Assembly: GCF_009193265.1 (NCBI RefSeq) | Contig: NZ_VZZZ01000001.1 | Location: 186,001 to 250,000, forward strand | Source: Marinobacter changyiensis | Lineage (GTDB): Bacteria > Pseudomonadota > Gammaproteobacteria > Pseudomonadales > Oleiphilaceae | Reading direction: 5' to 3' | Length of the DNA stretch: 64,000 nt | Shown: piece by piece, positions 41,992-52,323 of the stretch | How the letters are laid out: each line of letters starts with the position of its first letter | Numbering within the stretch: the stretch's first letter is position 1 | Made by a program: the position numbers and the translations under genes | Notes under the pieces: generated by a model | The model's input: only the letters and a program-made list of their open reading frames with translations | The model's database searches: none | Told to the model about the DNA's origin: nothing

Positions 41992-43050
41992 ATGACAGAC
42001 TACACCGAAATCGTTGAGCCGCCGCGTACGGCCTGGCGGCGACTCACTTTTTTCAGCCTGCTGTTTATCGGACTGACAGCCGCAGGCTTATATGCGGTTT
42101 ACAGTCAGTTTGCAGGTAAGAGCTTTTCCTTTGATTTCCGGTTAATCCAGCCCGGCACTGTGGCGGCTTTAGTGGCACTTTTGATGGTATATTTTGCATC
42201 GGATGGACTGCGGCTGCATTACACCCTCAAGGCGCTCGGTCACAGCCTGTCATTCCGGGCGTTGTTTCGCCTGGTGTTTATAAATGTGTTCATTTCCAAC
42301 GTGACCCCCATGGCTACCGGCGGCGGTGTTGCGCAGGTGTGGTATCTGCAGCGCTATGGTGTACCCATTGGCCGGGCGACTGCGGCCACCACCATCCGAA
42401 CCGTTCTTGCGATCTTTTTTATTTTCTCGCTCACGCCCGTGTTCCTGCTTACCCTGAACGCGCTCGATAATCAGCCCATCCTCAAGGATATCGGCCTGGC
42501 GCTGGCGGCGTTCATCCTGCTCTACCTCAGCTTTTTTGCGGTGGTACTGTTTCGCACCCACTGGCTGATCGGCCCACTGTCGAAGCTGTTGCATGGGTTA
42601 CGCCGTTTCCACCTGCTCAGTGCCAGGCGGCACAAACGCTGGCAATACAAAGCCCGGCGGGAAATGCTCAGATTCTCCTACAGTTTCAGTGAATATCTGC
42701 ACGGACCACCGGTAAGTGTTTTGCTGTCCATTGTGTTTACTGCGGTGTTCCTGCTCAGCCTGTTCAGCTTTCCCGCTCTGCTGATCGCGAGCCTGGATTA
42801 CGATGTCAATTACCTGACCAGCACCGGCCTGCTGGTGGTGACGACGTTTATCATGTACTTCTCCCCGACCCCGGGCGCCTCGGGTATTTCCGAAGGGATT
42901 TTCGGGAGTTTCTTCCGTGACATACTGTCTGCAAACCACCTGATCCTGGTGATTGTGGCTTGGCGTCTGCTGACGATTTACCTCGGCATGATTGCCGGGC
43001 TTGTGATATTTCAAAGGGAACTTGCCCGTGGCAGAAAGGATGCTCAATGA
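41992..43050 (+). CDS. LPG-synthase-TM/UPF0104 family flippase-like membrane protein
   Basis: 352 aa with eight or so membrane segments. Family blocks are VFINVFISNVTPMATGGGVA, QVWYLQRYGVPIGRATAATT and YFSPTPGASGISEGIFGSFF. This fold occurs in MprF flippase domains and in AglD-type proteins that move lipid-linked products. It overlaps the next gene (ATGA), which carries a cytoplasmic glycosyltransferase, so together they may make and translocate a glycolipid. Confidence 0.85.
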   Translation: MTDYTEIVEPPRTAWRRLTFFSLLFIGLTAAGLYAVYSQFAGKSFSFDFRLIQPGTVAALVALLMVYFASDGLRLHYTLKALGHSLSFRALFRLVFINVFISNVTPMATGGGVAQVWYLQRYGVPIGRATAATTIRTVLAIFFIFSLTPVFLLTLNALDNQPILKDIGLALAAFILLYLSFFAVVLFRTHWLIGPLSKLLHGLRRFHLLSARRHKRWQYKARREMLRFSYSFSEYLHGPPVSVLLSIVFTAVFLLSLFSFPALLIASLDYDVNYLTSTGLLVVTTFIMYFSPTPGASGISEGIFGSFFRDILSANHLILVIVAWRLLTIYLGMIAGLVIFQRELARGRKDAQ

Positions 43051-45305
43051 TCAGGCGCCATCCACTGAAAGTCCTGTTCTATCTGAATGTGCTGATTGTC
43101 ACCTTACTGATCGGCTACAAAGCCTACCTGAACCTGTTTGAACCCAGTTTCAAGGCAATTCACACCGAACAGGTCAACCGCATCCAGAACCTGCTGGAGG
43201 ACCGGGATACCTTCAGCTTTGCGGTTGTTGGCAACATCAATAACTCCGTAGGTATCTTCGAGCGCAAGATCATCCCGATGATCAACAACGCGGGGGTCGA
43301 TTTTGTGGTGTCTGCCGGCAATGCCGTCAGCAGTGGCAGTGAGGACAAGTACCGGGCCGTTCAGGGTACCCTCAGCTACCTGGCTATGCCCTACCTGCTG
43401 ACATTCGGGCAGCACGAGTACGAGAGCTTCGGCAGTTTCCGGTTCTATGAGCATTTCGGCCCCTATTTTTTCACCATGCAGGCGGGCAACAGCCGGTTTG
43501 TCTTTCTCGACAGTACCAGCAAAACCCCCTGGCGCTGGCAGACTCGCTGGTTGCGGGAAATTCTGGATCAAAACGGCAGCGCCCATACCTTCCTGTTTGT
43601 CGGCCACCCGCTGATGCGCAGTGGCGAAGATGTGCTGTTCGATGAGGACGAGGACTATCTTCACCCCCCCGGATTTCGTGACGAGTTGATCACCATCATC
43701 CGGGAGTACAACATTGATGCCGCGTTCTCCGCCAATATCTCGCAGTACGACCGTCAGCAACACTATGGTACGGAGTTCATTGCCACCGGCGGCGCAGGTG
43801 GGCTTGTGCTTAACAACGAGGTGAGTTTTCACCACTTCGTGAAGGTCTCAGTGGATGCCGATACCGTCACCAGCGAGCTTGTACCTCTGGAAATCGGCCA
43901 GCACCCGGTTTTCAAGCGGCTGGAGAGCCTCTGGTTTTTCATCTACTCGCTGTTTTACGTGGGTTATATCAATTTCATATTGATCGTCAGCGCATTAACG
44001 CTGATCGCCATCAAGCTGTACGCCATTGTGTTTGTAGGCAAGGACTATTACCCGGACTACGATCTTGATCCCACGCCCTGGCTGGACAAGCCTCTGCGTG
44101 TGGCCATGTTTACCAATAACTATCTGCCATTTATCGGCGGTGTGCCGATTTCAATTGAACGCCTCCGCCGGGGCCTGCAGGCCTCCGGCAACACCACACT
44201 GGTGGTCGCGCCACGCTATAAGGAACAACCGGAAAAAGAAGACTATGTGCTTCGGGTCCCCTCACTGCTGGCGATGGGTGAAAAGCGGGAATTCCGGTTA
44301 GCCAATATTTTTCTGGGCCGGATCCGAAAACGGGTGAGGGCTTTCAAGCCAGACATCGTTCACCTTCACCACCCTTTCTGGCTGGGTTCGCTGGGGCTTT
44401 TTGTGGCGCACCGTCTTCGTATTCCAGCCGTTTACACCTACCACACACGGCTTGAACACTACGCCCATTTTGTGCCCTTACCCGGCACACTGTTCCGCAA
44501 CCTGATCTCTCACGCCCTGATCAAACGCTTCGCCAACAAATGCGATGCCGTTATCGTGCCGACCTATTCCACCGAAGAATACCTGCGCATGATCGGAGTA
44601 AAATCCCCTACTTTTATCCAGCCTACCGGGATTGAATACGAGCGTTTCCAGAGCGTGACAGAGGGGGAGGTGAACACGTTGCGGTCTGAACTCGGGCTGG
44701 GCGACGAACGCATTTTTATCAGCGTCTCCCGGTTGTCGAACGAAAAAAACATCGATTTTATGATCGATGCCATTGCCAGCCTGAAGACAAAAACCCGAAT
44801 GCCCTTCCGGTTCCTGATAATTGGCGAGGGACACCAGCGGGATCGCCTGCAAAGGCGGATCGACACTCTTGGTCTGCAAGAGGTTGTCACGCTGGTGGGC
44901 TCAGTGCCACCCGATGACATGGCGACCTATTATCGGTTGGGGGACATCTTTCTTTTTGCCTCCAAATCAGAAACCCAGGGCATGGTCATCCTAGAAGCCA
45001 TGGCCGCTGGCTTGCCGGTGGTGGCGGTGCGGTCGAGCGGAATTGATGATGTGGTCCGGCACGGGTTCAATGGCTACAAGACACCGGAGAACCGTGACCA
45101 GTGGCGGGATTGCATTGCCAGCCTGCTGGCTGATGAAAGCCTTAGAAAGACCCTGTCTGACAATGCACTGGCGTTTGCCAGGGATTATTCCATTGAGCAA
45201 TTTGCCCGGGATGTAAAAGTCATTTACGGCACCGTCCTCGCCGCCAAGGCCAAACAGCAGCGCGCTGCCAAAGCTAAAAAAAATAAACCGCTGGCGACGG
45301 ATTAG
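43047..45305 (+). CDS. Fusion: periplasmic metal-site-less phosphoesterase domain plus cytoplasmic GT4 glycosyltransferase
   Basis: 752 aa. Membrane segment 10-28, a calcineurin-like phosphoesterase fold about 55-255, membrane segments 297-330, then a GT4 glycosyltransferase 348-735 (FTNNYLPFIGGVPISIERLR, PDIVHLHHPFWLGSLGLFVA, SVSRLSNEKNIDFMIDAI, SKSETQGMVILEAMAAGLPV). The GT4 half resembles diacylglycerol glucosyl- or mannosyltransferases. In the phosphoesterase half the metal-ligand motifs are mostly altered: VGNINNS, SAGNAVSSG, FGQHEY and SANISQYDR replace the usual D-x-H, GD, GNH and GHxH. It may be a sugar-phosphate or lipid sensor rather than an enzyme. The topology puts the two halves on opposite sides of the membrane. 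Confidence 0.85.
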   Translation: MIRRHPLKVLFYLNVLIVTLLIGYKAYLNLFEPSFKAIHTEQVNRIQNLLEDRDTFSFAVVGNINNSVGIFERKIIPMINNAGVDFVVSAGNAVSSGSEDKYRAVQGTLSYLAMPYLLTFGQHEYESFGSFRFYEHFGPYFFTMQAGNSRFVFLDSTSKTPWRWQTRWLREILDQNGSAHTFLFVGHPLMRSGEDVLFDEDEDYLHPPGFRDELITIIREYNIDAAFSANISQYDRQQHYGTEFIATGGAGGLVLNNEVSFHHFVKVSVDADTVTSELVPLEIGQHPVFKRLESLWFFIYSLFYVGYINFILIVSALTLIAIKLYAIVFVGKDYYPDYDLDPTPWLDKPLRVAMFTNNYLPFIGGVPISIERLRRGLQASGNTTLVVAPRYKEQPEKEDYVLRVPSLLAMGEKREFRLANIFLGRIRKRVRAFKPDIVHLHHPFWLGSLGLFVAHRLRIPAVYTYHTRLEHYAHFVPLPGTLFRNLISHALIKRFANKCDAVIVPTYSTEEYLRMIGVKSPTFIQPTGIEYERFQSVTEGEVNTLRSELGLGDERIFISVSRLSNEKNIDFMIDAIASLKTKTRMPFRFLIIGEGHQRDRLQRRIDTLGLQEVVTLVGSVPPDDMATYYRLGDIFLFASKSETQGMVILEAMAAGLPVVAVRSSGIDDVVRHGFNGYKTPENRDQWRDCIASLLADESLRKTLSDNALAFARDYSIEQFARDVKVIYGTVLAAKAKQQRAAKAKKNKPLATD

Positions 45306-46036
45306 AACCCGTATAGCAGCGAAAGTGATGTTTCCGTATCCGTATTTTCGTTGCCCGCGGGCGCGTCAGATACGTCCTTGACCCTGAAAGCCACTTTCAT
45401 CGAAAGGTCGTTCACGACGGTGGCCTGTAATGAGGTCTCAGACTGGGTTATGACGTTGTTCTCATCCAGACCTATCTCTGAACCGAGTTTCTGACGAAAG
45501 AGCGCGTTATCCGAGAAGGCATAATCAAATTGAGCGGCCAGCCGGACAATAGCTTCCTCTTCATCCCTGGAACCGTCCTCGTCCGGCTCTTTCAGTTTGT
45601 TGAAGCGGTAACCACCACCCACCGAGAGATCCAGAAAAGAACGCTCTCCCAGCTCCCAAACCCGGTTACCGTAACCGGTGGTGGCCGAAGACTGAAAGTC
45701 GTAGCCGGAAAAGCGCTGATCATCGTATGCGCCACGCAGGAACAGGTACTGGCGTTGATTAAACTTCAGATTGGTTTCAGCAGAAGTGGCGTAGCGCTCC
45801 GCCGTAGTTTCGCCATCGGCTTTGGAGTACAGGGTGCGCAGTTCAAGCAGATTCCGCCAGCGCGCCACTTCATGGACCATTCCAAGACGGCCATTGATGT
45901 TGGTTTCCTCGGTATTGCCGGAAGTCACCAGCACACCAAGCTCTGCTTCGCCGGTCCAGTCACGATCGCCAGACTGCGCAAGCGCGACAGAAGAACCAAC
46001 CGCCAGCAGGCAGGCCGTCACTTTTGAGAACTGCAT
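45302..46036 (-). CDS. DUF481 outer-membrane beta-barrel-like protein
   Basis: 244 aa with a signal peptide ending near SVALAQ. Family blocks are WTGEAELGVLVTSGNTEETN, WRNLLELRTLYSKADGETTA, QYLFLRGAYDDQRFSGYDFQ and alternating beta-strand pattern to the terminal LSLLYGF with its aromatic last residue, as in outer-membrane proteins. The function is unknown. It is convergent with the preceding gene, overlapping it by 4 nt. Confidence 0.88.
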   Translation of the reverse strand: MQFSKVTACLLAVGSSVALAQSGDRDWTGEAELGVLVTSGNTEETNINGRLGMVHEVARWRNLLELRTLYSKADGETTAERYATSAETNLKFNQRQYLFLRGAYDDQRFSGYDFQSSATTGYGNRVWELGERSFLDLSVGGGYRFNKLKEPDEDGSRDEEEAIVRLAAQFDYAFSDNALFRQKLGSEIGLDENNVITQSETSLQATVVNDLSMKVAFRVKDVSDAPAGNENTDTETSLSLLYGF

Positions 46037-46138
46037 AGCATCTCCTTAGGGGATTATTAAACACAACGTTCTGATACGCCGCGCGGTTGTACCATGATCG
46101 TTACGCTTAACAAATGCCCTCAGATACCACCCACCCTC

Positions 46139-47137
46139 TCAGCGGCGCTCCCCCGCCAGGCTTTTGCGGGCCTGTAACGCACGCTGTGTCTGCTTTGCCG
46201 CCTTTTTTTCAGTAATAAGTCTGGCCGCACCTCCGCCCACGTGAACTTCGCCGCGCTGTTGGGCCAGACGCATTTGCCGCTCCCGTTCGGCAAAGCGAGA
46301 CTTCTGCTCCTCTGTCAAACCATGCAGACACTGATGGCAACTGACCCCCTGTTCGTACTCCGGGCGTTGCTTGTCGGCTTCGGTGATCGGCCGTCGGCAG
46401 GCATGGCACTGGTCGAAGTCACCGCGTTCCAGGTTATGATTCACCGTTACGCGGTCATCGAATACAAAACACTCACCCTGCCACAGGCTTTGCTCCTGGG
46501 GCACTTCTTCCAGGTATTTCAGAATACCGCCATGCAGGTGGTAGACCTCGTCAAAACCCTGCTCCTTCAGATAGGCGGTTGATTTCTCACACCGAATGCC
46601 GCCGGTACAGAACATTGCCACTTTCTTGTGCTTGTCCGGGTCGAGGTGCTCTTTCACGTATTGCGGGAATTCCCGGAAGGTGTCGGTGGCAGGATTAACG
46701 GCGTTCCGGAAACTGCCGATCTCCACTTCATACTGGTTACGGGTGTCGATCACCAGCACCTCGGGGTCTGAAATCAGCGTGTTCCAGTCTCTGGGTTGAA
46801 CGTAGGTACCCACAATACGGCGCGGATCGATGCCATCGACGCCCATGGTGACAATTTCTTTCTTGAGTTTGACCTTGGTGCGCTTGAACGGCTGGATATC
46901 CACCAGGGATTCCTTGAAGTCGATGCCTTCAAATCGGTCATCGCTGGCCAGCCAGTGCTTGATGGTATCGATACCCTGGCGGCTTCCGGCAATTGTGCCA
47001 TTGATGCCTTCTCGGGCGAGCAACAGCGTGCCGCAGACCTGGTGCTGCTGCATCAAATCGATCAGGGGCTGGCGAAGGGACTTGAAATCATTCAGCACTG
47101 CGAACTTGTAGAGTGCGCAGACAACAACGTCGTTCAT
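46139..47137 (-). CDS. trhO: tRNA uridine(34) hydroxylase TrhO (rhodanese-like YceA)
   Basis: 332 aa. The N-terminal acylphosphatase-like domain ([20 protein letters not shown]) is followed by a rhodanese domain with the active loop [15 protein letters not shown], then a cysteine-rich segment (CHACRRPI and SCHQCLHG) that probably binds zinc. TrhO forms 5-hydroxyuridine at the wobble position of several tRNAs with oxygen. The basic C-terminal tail is longer than in E. coli. Confidence 0.93.
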   Translation of the reverse strand: MNDVVVCALYKFAVLNDFKSLRQPLIDLMQQHQVCGTLLLAREGINGTIAGSRQGIDTIKHWLASDDRFEGIDFKESLVDIQPFKRTKVKLKKEIVTMGVDGIDPRRIVGTYVQPRDWNTLISDPEVLVIDTRNQYEVEIGSFRNAVNPATDTFREFPQYVKEHLDPDKHKKVAMFCTGGIRCEKSTAYLKEQGFDEVYHLHGGILKYLEEVPQEQSLWQGECFVFDDRVTVNHNLERGDFDQCHACRRPITEADKQRPEYEQGVSCHQCLHGLTEEQKSRFAERERQMRLAQQRGEVHVGGGAARLITEKKAAKQTQRALQARKSLAGERR

Positions 47138-47223
47138 GGTTTTCTCCTGCGGGCCGGACCGTAAATCCGGAGCATGGTTTGTTGGGCTGCCTCACGGCAG
47201 CGGTCAAATTTTAACCGATGGGT

Positions 47224-48054
47224 TTATTCAATCAAGCGGATGCCTTCTTTCTCGATCAGGATCAGGTGCTTTTTGTACAGTGCGCCGATGGCTTGCTTGA
47301 ACACGCCCTTGCTGACATTGAAGGTGGAGTAGATCGCTTCCGGAGCGCTCTTGTCATTCAGCGGCAGAAAACCATTGCTGGCCTTGAGGGCATCAATGAT
47401 CGACTCAGCGAATTCACTGACCTTGCCGTACCCGGGCTGGTAGAGGCTCAGCTCGACCTTGCCATCCTGTCGGATACGCCTGACATAACCGGCATGGGAC
47501 TGACCCTTGCGCACGGGTTTGAAGAGCTGATCGTGGTAAAGCAAGCCCCAGAACTCGTGATTGATCACAGCTTTTACACCAAGGTCCGTGGTGTCGGCGA
47601 TCACCAGGTTCACTTCATCGTTGTCTGACAGGCCTTCGGCCCTATCTTTTATAAAGCGGTTGAGTCTGGTGGTTGCCGCCAGGCGGCCGGTGTTGTCTTC
47701 ATAGATATACACCAGGTAGGAGCGACCCTCCTGCATCTTCACGCCCTGCTCGGAGAACGGCACGAACAGATCTTTTGACAACCCCCAGTCAAGGAAGGCT
47801 CCCACGTCAGAAACCGACACCACTTTCAGCCACGCGCACTCATTAACCTGAGCCTTGGGCTTTTCCATGGTGGCAATCGGGCGGTCTTCCGAGTCCAGTG
47901 ACACAAACACCATCAGCTTGTCACCCGGTTTGCAATCAGCGGGGACGTACTTGGTCGGCAGTAGCAGCTCGCCCATCGAACCGGCCTCCAGCCGGGCGCC
48001 GATGTCCTCGATACGTGAGACCTTCAAACGAGCATAGCGCCCAACGTCGATCAT
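47224..48054 (-). CDS. CvfB/YitL-like S1 RNA-binding protein
   Basis: 276 aa. The ATG at 48054 has GGAG 6 nt upstream; ATG 48075 would begin directly at the preceding stop codon. Three S1-type beta barrels (KVSRIEDIGARLEAGSMGEL, VVSVSDVGAFLDWGLSKDLF, PVRKGQSHAGYVRRIRQDGK) and a C-terminal winged helix (STFNVSKGVFKQAIGALYKK) are in the CvfB order. It is thought to act in RNA-related regulation. It lies 17 nt after the helicase gene, so an operon is likely. Confidence 0.88.
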   Translation of the reverse strand: MIDVGRYARLKVSRIEDIGARLEAGSMGELLLPTKYVPADCKPGDKLMVFVSLDSEDRPIATMEKPKAQVNECAWLKVVSVSDVGAFLDWGLSKDLFVPFSEQGVKMQEGRSYLVYIYEDNTGRLAATTRLNRFIKDRAEGLSDNDEVNLVIADTTDLGVKAVINHEFWGLLYHDQLFKPVRKGQSHAGYVRRIRQDGKVELSLYQPGYGKVSEFAESIIDALKASNGFLPLNDKSAPEAIYSTFNVSKGVFKQAIGALYKKHLILIEKEGIRLIE

Positions 48055-48071
48055 AGTAGCTCCGGTGGTCA

Positions 48072-49475
48072 TCATTCAGTTGTCGTGGTGTCTGCGGGCG
48101 CGGGGCGTTTGCCCGGATTCGGTGGACGACGGCCTGGCGGCTTGGCGGAGGGCTTGCCCTGGCCGGATGTCCTGGCGCTGGGAGCACCGCTCTTGCCTGC
48201 CTTGCCCGCCTTGCCTGCCGCCTTACCCGCAGCTACCTTCTTCGCCCTGAGTTTACCGGGGGACAGCTTCGGCCGCTTGGGCTTTTTGGGCTTGGTGGTC
48301 TTTTTCAGTTTCGCAGTGGGCTCGGGGGAAACCGGCACATTGTGTTCTGGCTCGAAGCCATTGATGAAATCGCGGACTATCTTCTTCTTGAGCAACCGCT
48401 CGATCCCGCGCAATTCAACCACTTCATCATGACTCACCAGGGAGACGGCACGGCCTTTACTGCCGGCACGACCGGTACGACCGATACGGTGGATGTAGTC
48501 TTCCGCCACCTTGGGCAGATCCATGTTCACCACCAGCGGCAGACTCTCGATATCCAGGCCCCGCGCCGCCACATCGGTGGCCACCAGAATACCTATTTTG
48601 CCGGATTTGAAATCCTCCAGGGCCTTGTTGCGCATGGCCTGGGACCGGTCACCGTGGATCGCGGTACAGGAGATGCCATCGGCATGGAGCTCTTTTACCA
48701 GCTGGTCTGCGCCCTTTTTGGTTTTGACAAAGACCAGCGCCTGAAACCAGCCACGGGAGCGAATCAGGTGGCTCAGAAGCTCGCCCTTGCGCTTTTTGTC
48801 CACCGGGTGGAGGTTGTGCTGAACGGTAACGGCGGCCAGTTCCTTCGGGCTGACATCCACTTCCAGCGGATGCTCCATAAAACCGCGAGCCAGGGTGCGG
48901 ATGTCTGCCGACAGTGTGGCCGAGAACAGCAGGTTCTGGCGCTTGGCGGGCAACAGATCAAGTATTTTCCGGATATCGGTAATAAAACCCAGGTCCAGCA
49001 TCCGGTCTGCTTCATCGAGGATCAGCACTTCGAGTTGATCAAAGCGCACCGCGTTCTGGCGGTGAAGGTCCAACAGGCGTCCCGGAGTGGCCACCAGGAT
49101 GTCCACACCCTTGCGCAGCTTCATCATTTGCGGATTGATGCGCACCCCGCCGTAAACCACTTCCGCGGTCAGTTCCATGTAACGACCATACAGCGCGACG
49201 CTGCTGCCAACCTGGGCTGCCAGTTCACGGGTGGGGGTAAGGATCAGCGCTCTTACAGAATTGCTGCGAACCGGCTCACCATGTTCGAGGCGATGCAACA
49301 ACGGTAAGGTGAAGCCGGCAGTTTTGCCGGTGCCGGTCTGCGCGGCCGCCAGCATATCGCGGCCCTGAAGAATTCCGGGGATTGCCTGTAACTGGATTGG
49401 CGAAGGCTGCTTGTAACCACGCTCTTCAATGGCCTGAAGCAAAGGTTCGGATAACTGGAGCGCGGCAAAAGACAT
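48072..49475 (-). CDS. rhlE: DEAD-box RNA helicase, RhlE type
   Basis: 467 aa. It has the Q motif [40 protein letters not shown] (motif I), [24 protein letters not shown] (DEAD), FSATLSADI (SAT), [17 protein letters not shown] and [10 protein letters not shown]. The C-terminal 90 residues are rich in Lys, Pro, Ala and Gly ([20 protein letters not shown]), fitting RhlE-type RNA remodelling in ribosome assembly or cold adaptation. Neighbouring CvfB-like gene is probably co-transcribed. Confidence 0.92.
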   Translation of the reverse strand: MSFAALQLSEPLLQAIEERGYKQPSPIQLQAIPGILQGRDMLAAAQTGTGKTAGFTLPLLHRLEHGEPVRSNSVRALILTPTRELAAQVGSSVALYGRYMELTAEVVYGGVRINPQMMKLRKGVDILVATPGRLLDLHRQNAVRFDQLEVLILDEADRMLDLGFITDIRKILDLLPAKRQNLLFSATLSADIRTLARGFMEHPLEVDVSPKELAAVTVQHNLHPVDKKRKGELLSHLIRSRGWFQALVFVKTKKGADQLVKELHADGISCTAIHGDRSQAMRNKALEDFKSGKIGILVATDVAARGLDIESLPLVVNMDLPKVAEDYIHRIGRTGRAGSKGRAVSLVSHDEVVELRGIERLLKKKIVRDFINGFEPEHNVPVSPEPTAKLKKTTKPKKPKRPKLSPGKLRAKKVAAGKAAGKAGKAGKSGAPSARTSGQGKPSAKPPGRRPPNPGKRPAPADTTTTE

Positions 49476-49581
49476 GATAAAACCCTGAAAGATGCGTACA
49501 GGCCACCCCGGGTCTCCGGGGCGGCCACAATAGGTGCGATTATACGGGTTTTACCGGCTGTTCGCGTAAGGGATACTGCGA

Positions 49582-50316
49582 CTATTGCCCGGCGTTGGCC
49601 AATTCCCGCTTGACCACTGCCGAGAGCTGGCCCCAACCCGGTTGAGTCAGGCGAATGTTATCCACCATAACGGTAGGGGTACTGGTGACCCGAAGCTGCG
49701 TTGCCACTTCACGACTGCGGTTGACGGCCTCAAGATGAAGCTCCGATGTCATGCAGTTTCTAAAACGTCGTTCGTCCAGCTCCAGATCCCCCGCGTAGCG
49801 GGTAAACATATCCACTGCGGAATCGGTGGCACTCCACTCGGACTGGTTGTCAAACAGCTTATCGTGCATGGGCCAGTAGGCGTTCTGGTCACCGGCACAC
49901 CGGGCTGCCAGCGCGGCTGGTACAGCGTTTTCATGCTGGCGCAACGGCAGGTCGTAATACACAAACCGCACATCGCCGGATTCCACAAATTCTGTTTTCA
50001 AGCGCTGGCTCGCGCTGGAAAATTGCGCACAGGCCGGGCATTGGTAATCGGCAAACTCACGCACCACGACGGGGGCATTTTCAGCTCCCACCGACACCCC
50101 GTACTGATCCAGCTGGGCGGGAAAGTCTCCGGCGTTTTCCGCCGCTTTTGGTAGAGAATCGGAGTCCTGGGACGGCGGCCGCGTGGCAAAAAAGACGATC
50201 ACCAGAATGACCGCAAACGCAGAAACACCGGCGCTGACCCACAGTGGCTTCTTTTTTTCGACTTTGGTTTTAGGGGCCGGGGTGCCGGTCTCTTTACGAC
50301 GTTTTGCTTCGCCCAT
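49582..50316 (-). CDS. Membrane-anchored DsbA-like thiol-disulfide protein
   Basis: 244 aa: a basic N-terminus (MGEAKRRKETG), one membrane anchor (LWVSAGVSAFAVILVIVFFA), then a thioredoxin-like DSBA domain with the active site FADYQCPACAQF and the cis-proline loop TSTPTVMVDN. It probably oxidises or isomerises disulfides in the periplasm. It is tethered, unlike soluble DsbA. The MGEAKRRK start is a widespread N-terminal signature in small proteins and of unknown meaning. Confidence 0.9.
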   Translation of the reverse strand: MGEAKRRKETGTPAPKTKVEKKKPLWVSAGVSAFAVILVIVFFATRPPSQDSDSLPKAAENAGDFPAQLDQYGVSVGAENAPVVVREFADYQCPACAQFSSASQRLKTEFVESGDVRFVYYDLPLRQHENAVPAALAARCAGDQNAYWPMHDKLFDNQSEWSATDSAVDMFTRYAGDLELDERRFRNCMTSELHLEAVNRSREVATQLRVTSTPTVMVDNIRLTQPGWGQLSAVVKRELANAGQ

Positions 50317-50417
50317 GGGGACTCCTTTTGATTCATTACTTAAGAGGCTACTATCAGAACACGCTGATATTCAGGCGGCCTGGAAAAGTTCCGGGACCCA
50401 TACTAACAGGAGCTACT

Positions 50418-51395
50418 ATGTCAGTCCCTTCCTCTTTGAAAAACCGGCTTTCACTGCCGCTGATTGCCGCCCCGATGTTTTTGATCTCAGGCCCTGAAAT
50501 GGCCCTGGCCTGCTGCAAAGCCGGTATTGTCGGCAGTTTTCCCGCCCTCAACCAGCGCACCAGTGAGGGCCTGGAAGAATGGCTGGTGACCATGAACACG
50601 GAGCTGGAGGCCTACAACAAGGCCCATCCGGACAAGTCCGCGGCGCCTTATGCCGTCAACCTCATCGTCCATAAAACCAACCCGCGCTGGCAGGCCGACC
50701 TGGAACTCTGCGCACAGCATAAAGTACCCATTATCATTACCTCCCTGGGCGCCGCCAGCCAGGTGGTTGAAGCCGTTCACGGCTATGGCGGCCTGGTTTT
50801 TCATGATGTCACCAACCAGAAGCATGCCCGCAAGGCAGCCGAAGCAGGCGTTGATGGCGTGATTGCGGTAGCCGCGGGCGCCGGCGGCCACGCTGGCACG
50901 GTTAACCCGATTGTGCTGGTCCATGAAATCCGGGCGGTGTTCGATGGCACTATTCTGCTGGCGGGCGCGCTATCCCACGGAGAAGACATCCTGGCGGCCC
51001 AGGCCATGGGCGCCGACCTCGCCTACATGGGCACCCGCTTTATCAACACCACCGAGTCCCAGGCCGAACCGGCCTATCAGGCCATGGTTATCGAAGCGGT
51101 ATCCGGCGACATCATTCATACCCCGGCGGTTTCGGGCGTGCCCGCCAGCTTTATGCGCCAGAGCCTGGAAGCCGCTGGCTATCCCATGGACAAGCTTCAT
51201 GAAGCGGCCGAGATGAACTACGGCGATAAACTCAAACCCGTTGATGACGAAGCCAAGGCCTGGAAAACCGTCTGGTCCGCCGGGCAAGGTGTGAGTGAGA
51301 TCGTCGACGTGGTGCCGGTGAGGGAGCTAGTGGAACGGCTGACCGGTGAATACCGGGTTGCGAGGGAACAGTTGATAGCCGCAAGCGATTTCTAG
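50418..51395 (+). CDS. Nitronate monooxygenase (NPD-type flavoprotein)
   Basis: 325 aa from the ATG at 50418 with AGGAG upstream. The TIM-barrel reads LPLIAAPMFLISGPEMALAC, ITSLGAASQVVEAVHGYGGL, AAGAGGHAGTVNPIVLVHEI (FMN phosphate and catalytic His loop) and MGTRFINTTESQAEPAYQAM. It oxidises alkyl nitronates using FMN and oxygen, giving detoxification of nitro compounds such as propionate 3-nitronate. The class I signature regions are present. Confidence 0.9.
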   Translation: MSVPSSLKNRLSLPLIAAPMFLISGPEMALACCKAGIVGSFPALNQRTSEGLEEWLVTMNTELEAYNKAHPDKSAAPYAVNLIVHKTNPRWQADLELCAQHKVPIIITSLGAASQVVEAVHGYGGLVFHDVTNQKHARKAAEAGVDGVIAVAAGAGGHAGTVNPIVLVHEIRAVFDGTILLAGALSHGEDILAAQAMGADLAYMGTRFINTTESQAEPAYQAMVIEAVSGDIIHTPAVSGVPASFMRQSLEAAGYPMDKLHEAAEMNYGDKLKPVDDEAKAWKTVWSAGQGVSEIVDVVPVRELVERLTGEYRVAREQLIAASDF

Positions 51396-51447
51396 TCCAT
51401 AGGACGAAGGGATTCAGAACTTTCCGGCCTTATCGTTCCGTCTCCCT

Positions 51448-51888
51448 TCAGGTATGCTCGTTTGTTGTCCAGAACTCACCGTCAGTGTGCCGTGTCCGGT
51501 AGCCGGAGCGGTTACCGGGATTCCCCGGCCGACCGGGAGTGATGTCTTGCTCGATGCCTTTTTGCTGCCCCAGAGGGCTTGGCATATAAGCTGATCGTCT
51601 CAGCAGGAAGAACCCCATAGTGGCCTGCTCGACCAAGCCGGAATTCAGCAACTCATCAAGTAGTCTGGCGGGAGCGAACCCTTTGCCAGTGCGAATAACC
51701 AGGTTAAGCAGTCCGGTGCCGCCGTCTTCCGACAATGGCAGCAGCGCCGGCTCAAGGTTATCATCCAGAAATCTGGTATCCGTTAACCAGCTGTTGAGTA
51801 CTTCCCTGGCGTCCGGGGATAACAGCAGTTCGACCAGTTCAGTGGTCTCCCAGCTTTGGAATCCATAGCGATGGAACACCGCTGTCAT
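51448..51888 (-). CDS. DUF6502-like hypothetical protein
   Basis: 146 aa. The central part REVLNSWLTDTRFLDDNLEP followed by LLPLSEDGG, RLLDELLNSGLVEQ and LLRRSAYMP matches the pattern of C-terminal DUF6502 proteins as I know it. The last 40 residues (RPGNPGNRSGYRTRHTDGEF) look unrelated and may result from frame drift. The usual N-terminal part is short, so the gene may be truncated or recently shortened. Function unknown. Confidence 0.6.
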   Translation of the reverse strand: MTAVFHRYGFQSWETTELVELLLSPDAREVLNSWLTDTRFLDDNLEPALLPLSEDGGTGLLNLVIRTGKGFAPARLLDELLNSGLVEQATMGFFLLRRSAYMPSPLGQQKGIEQDITPGRPGNPGNRSGYRTRHTDGEFWTTNEHT

Positions 51889-52323
51889 GATTCACTCTCA
51901 CCGTACCTCAGGAGCAATCGCGCCCGAGGTCGTAGTATCCGCGCAAGAACGCGATAAAAAGATTTGGCGTCAGACTCAATCATATTTGGGACTGCATTCC
52001 CATAGTCGATTCAGGATCAGTTCGTAGCCGGAGACAAACCCCGGCCCGCGATCATCGGCTGCCGGAGGGGAGCTCAAGGCCGAGGGCGCTGATGGTAACA
52101 CCTGTTAGGACATCGAGGGTGCCTTTTATTACTTTCTCTTCACATTCGTCACCCTCCTCACCCTTGTCAATCCCACGAGGGTAAGCTTGACTGAGTAGCT
52201 TTATTGATCGTGCTTTATCGTCATTCACCCGTTTGGCCAGAGCATCGGGTTATGAAAGATTTATGAACTTTCCAGTCGGAGTGACGTAAGGTTCTGAACA
52301 AACTCACAAAACGGGCGTAAAAA
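51889..52323. other. Gap with one weak ORF
   Basis: 435 nt. A minus-strand open stretch at 52052-52228 (GTG start) would give 58 residues including ARSIKLLSQAYPRGIDKGEE and VLTGVTISALGLELPSGSR, but there is no good ribosome-binding site and I recognise nothing. The rest shows no gene, repeat or terminator that I can support. Confidence 0.4.
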
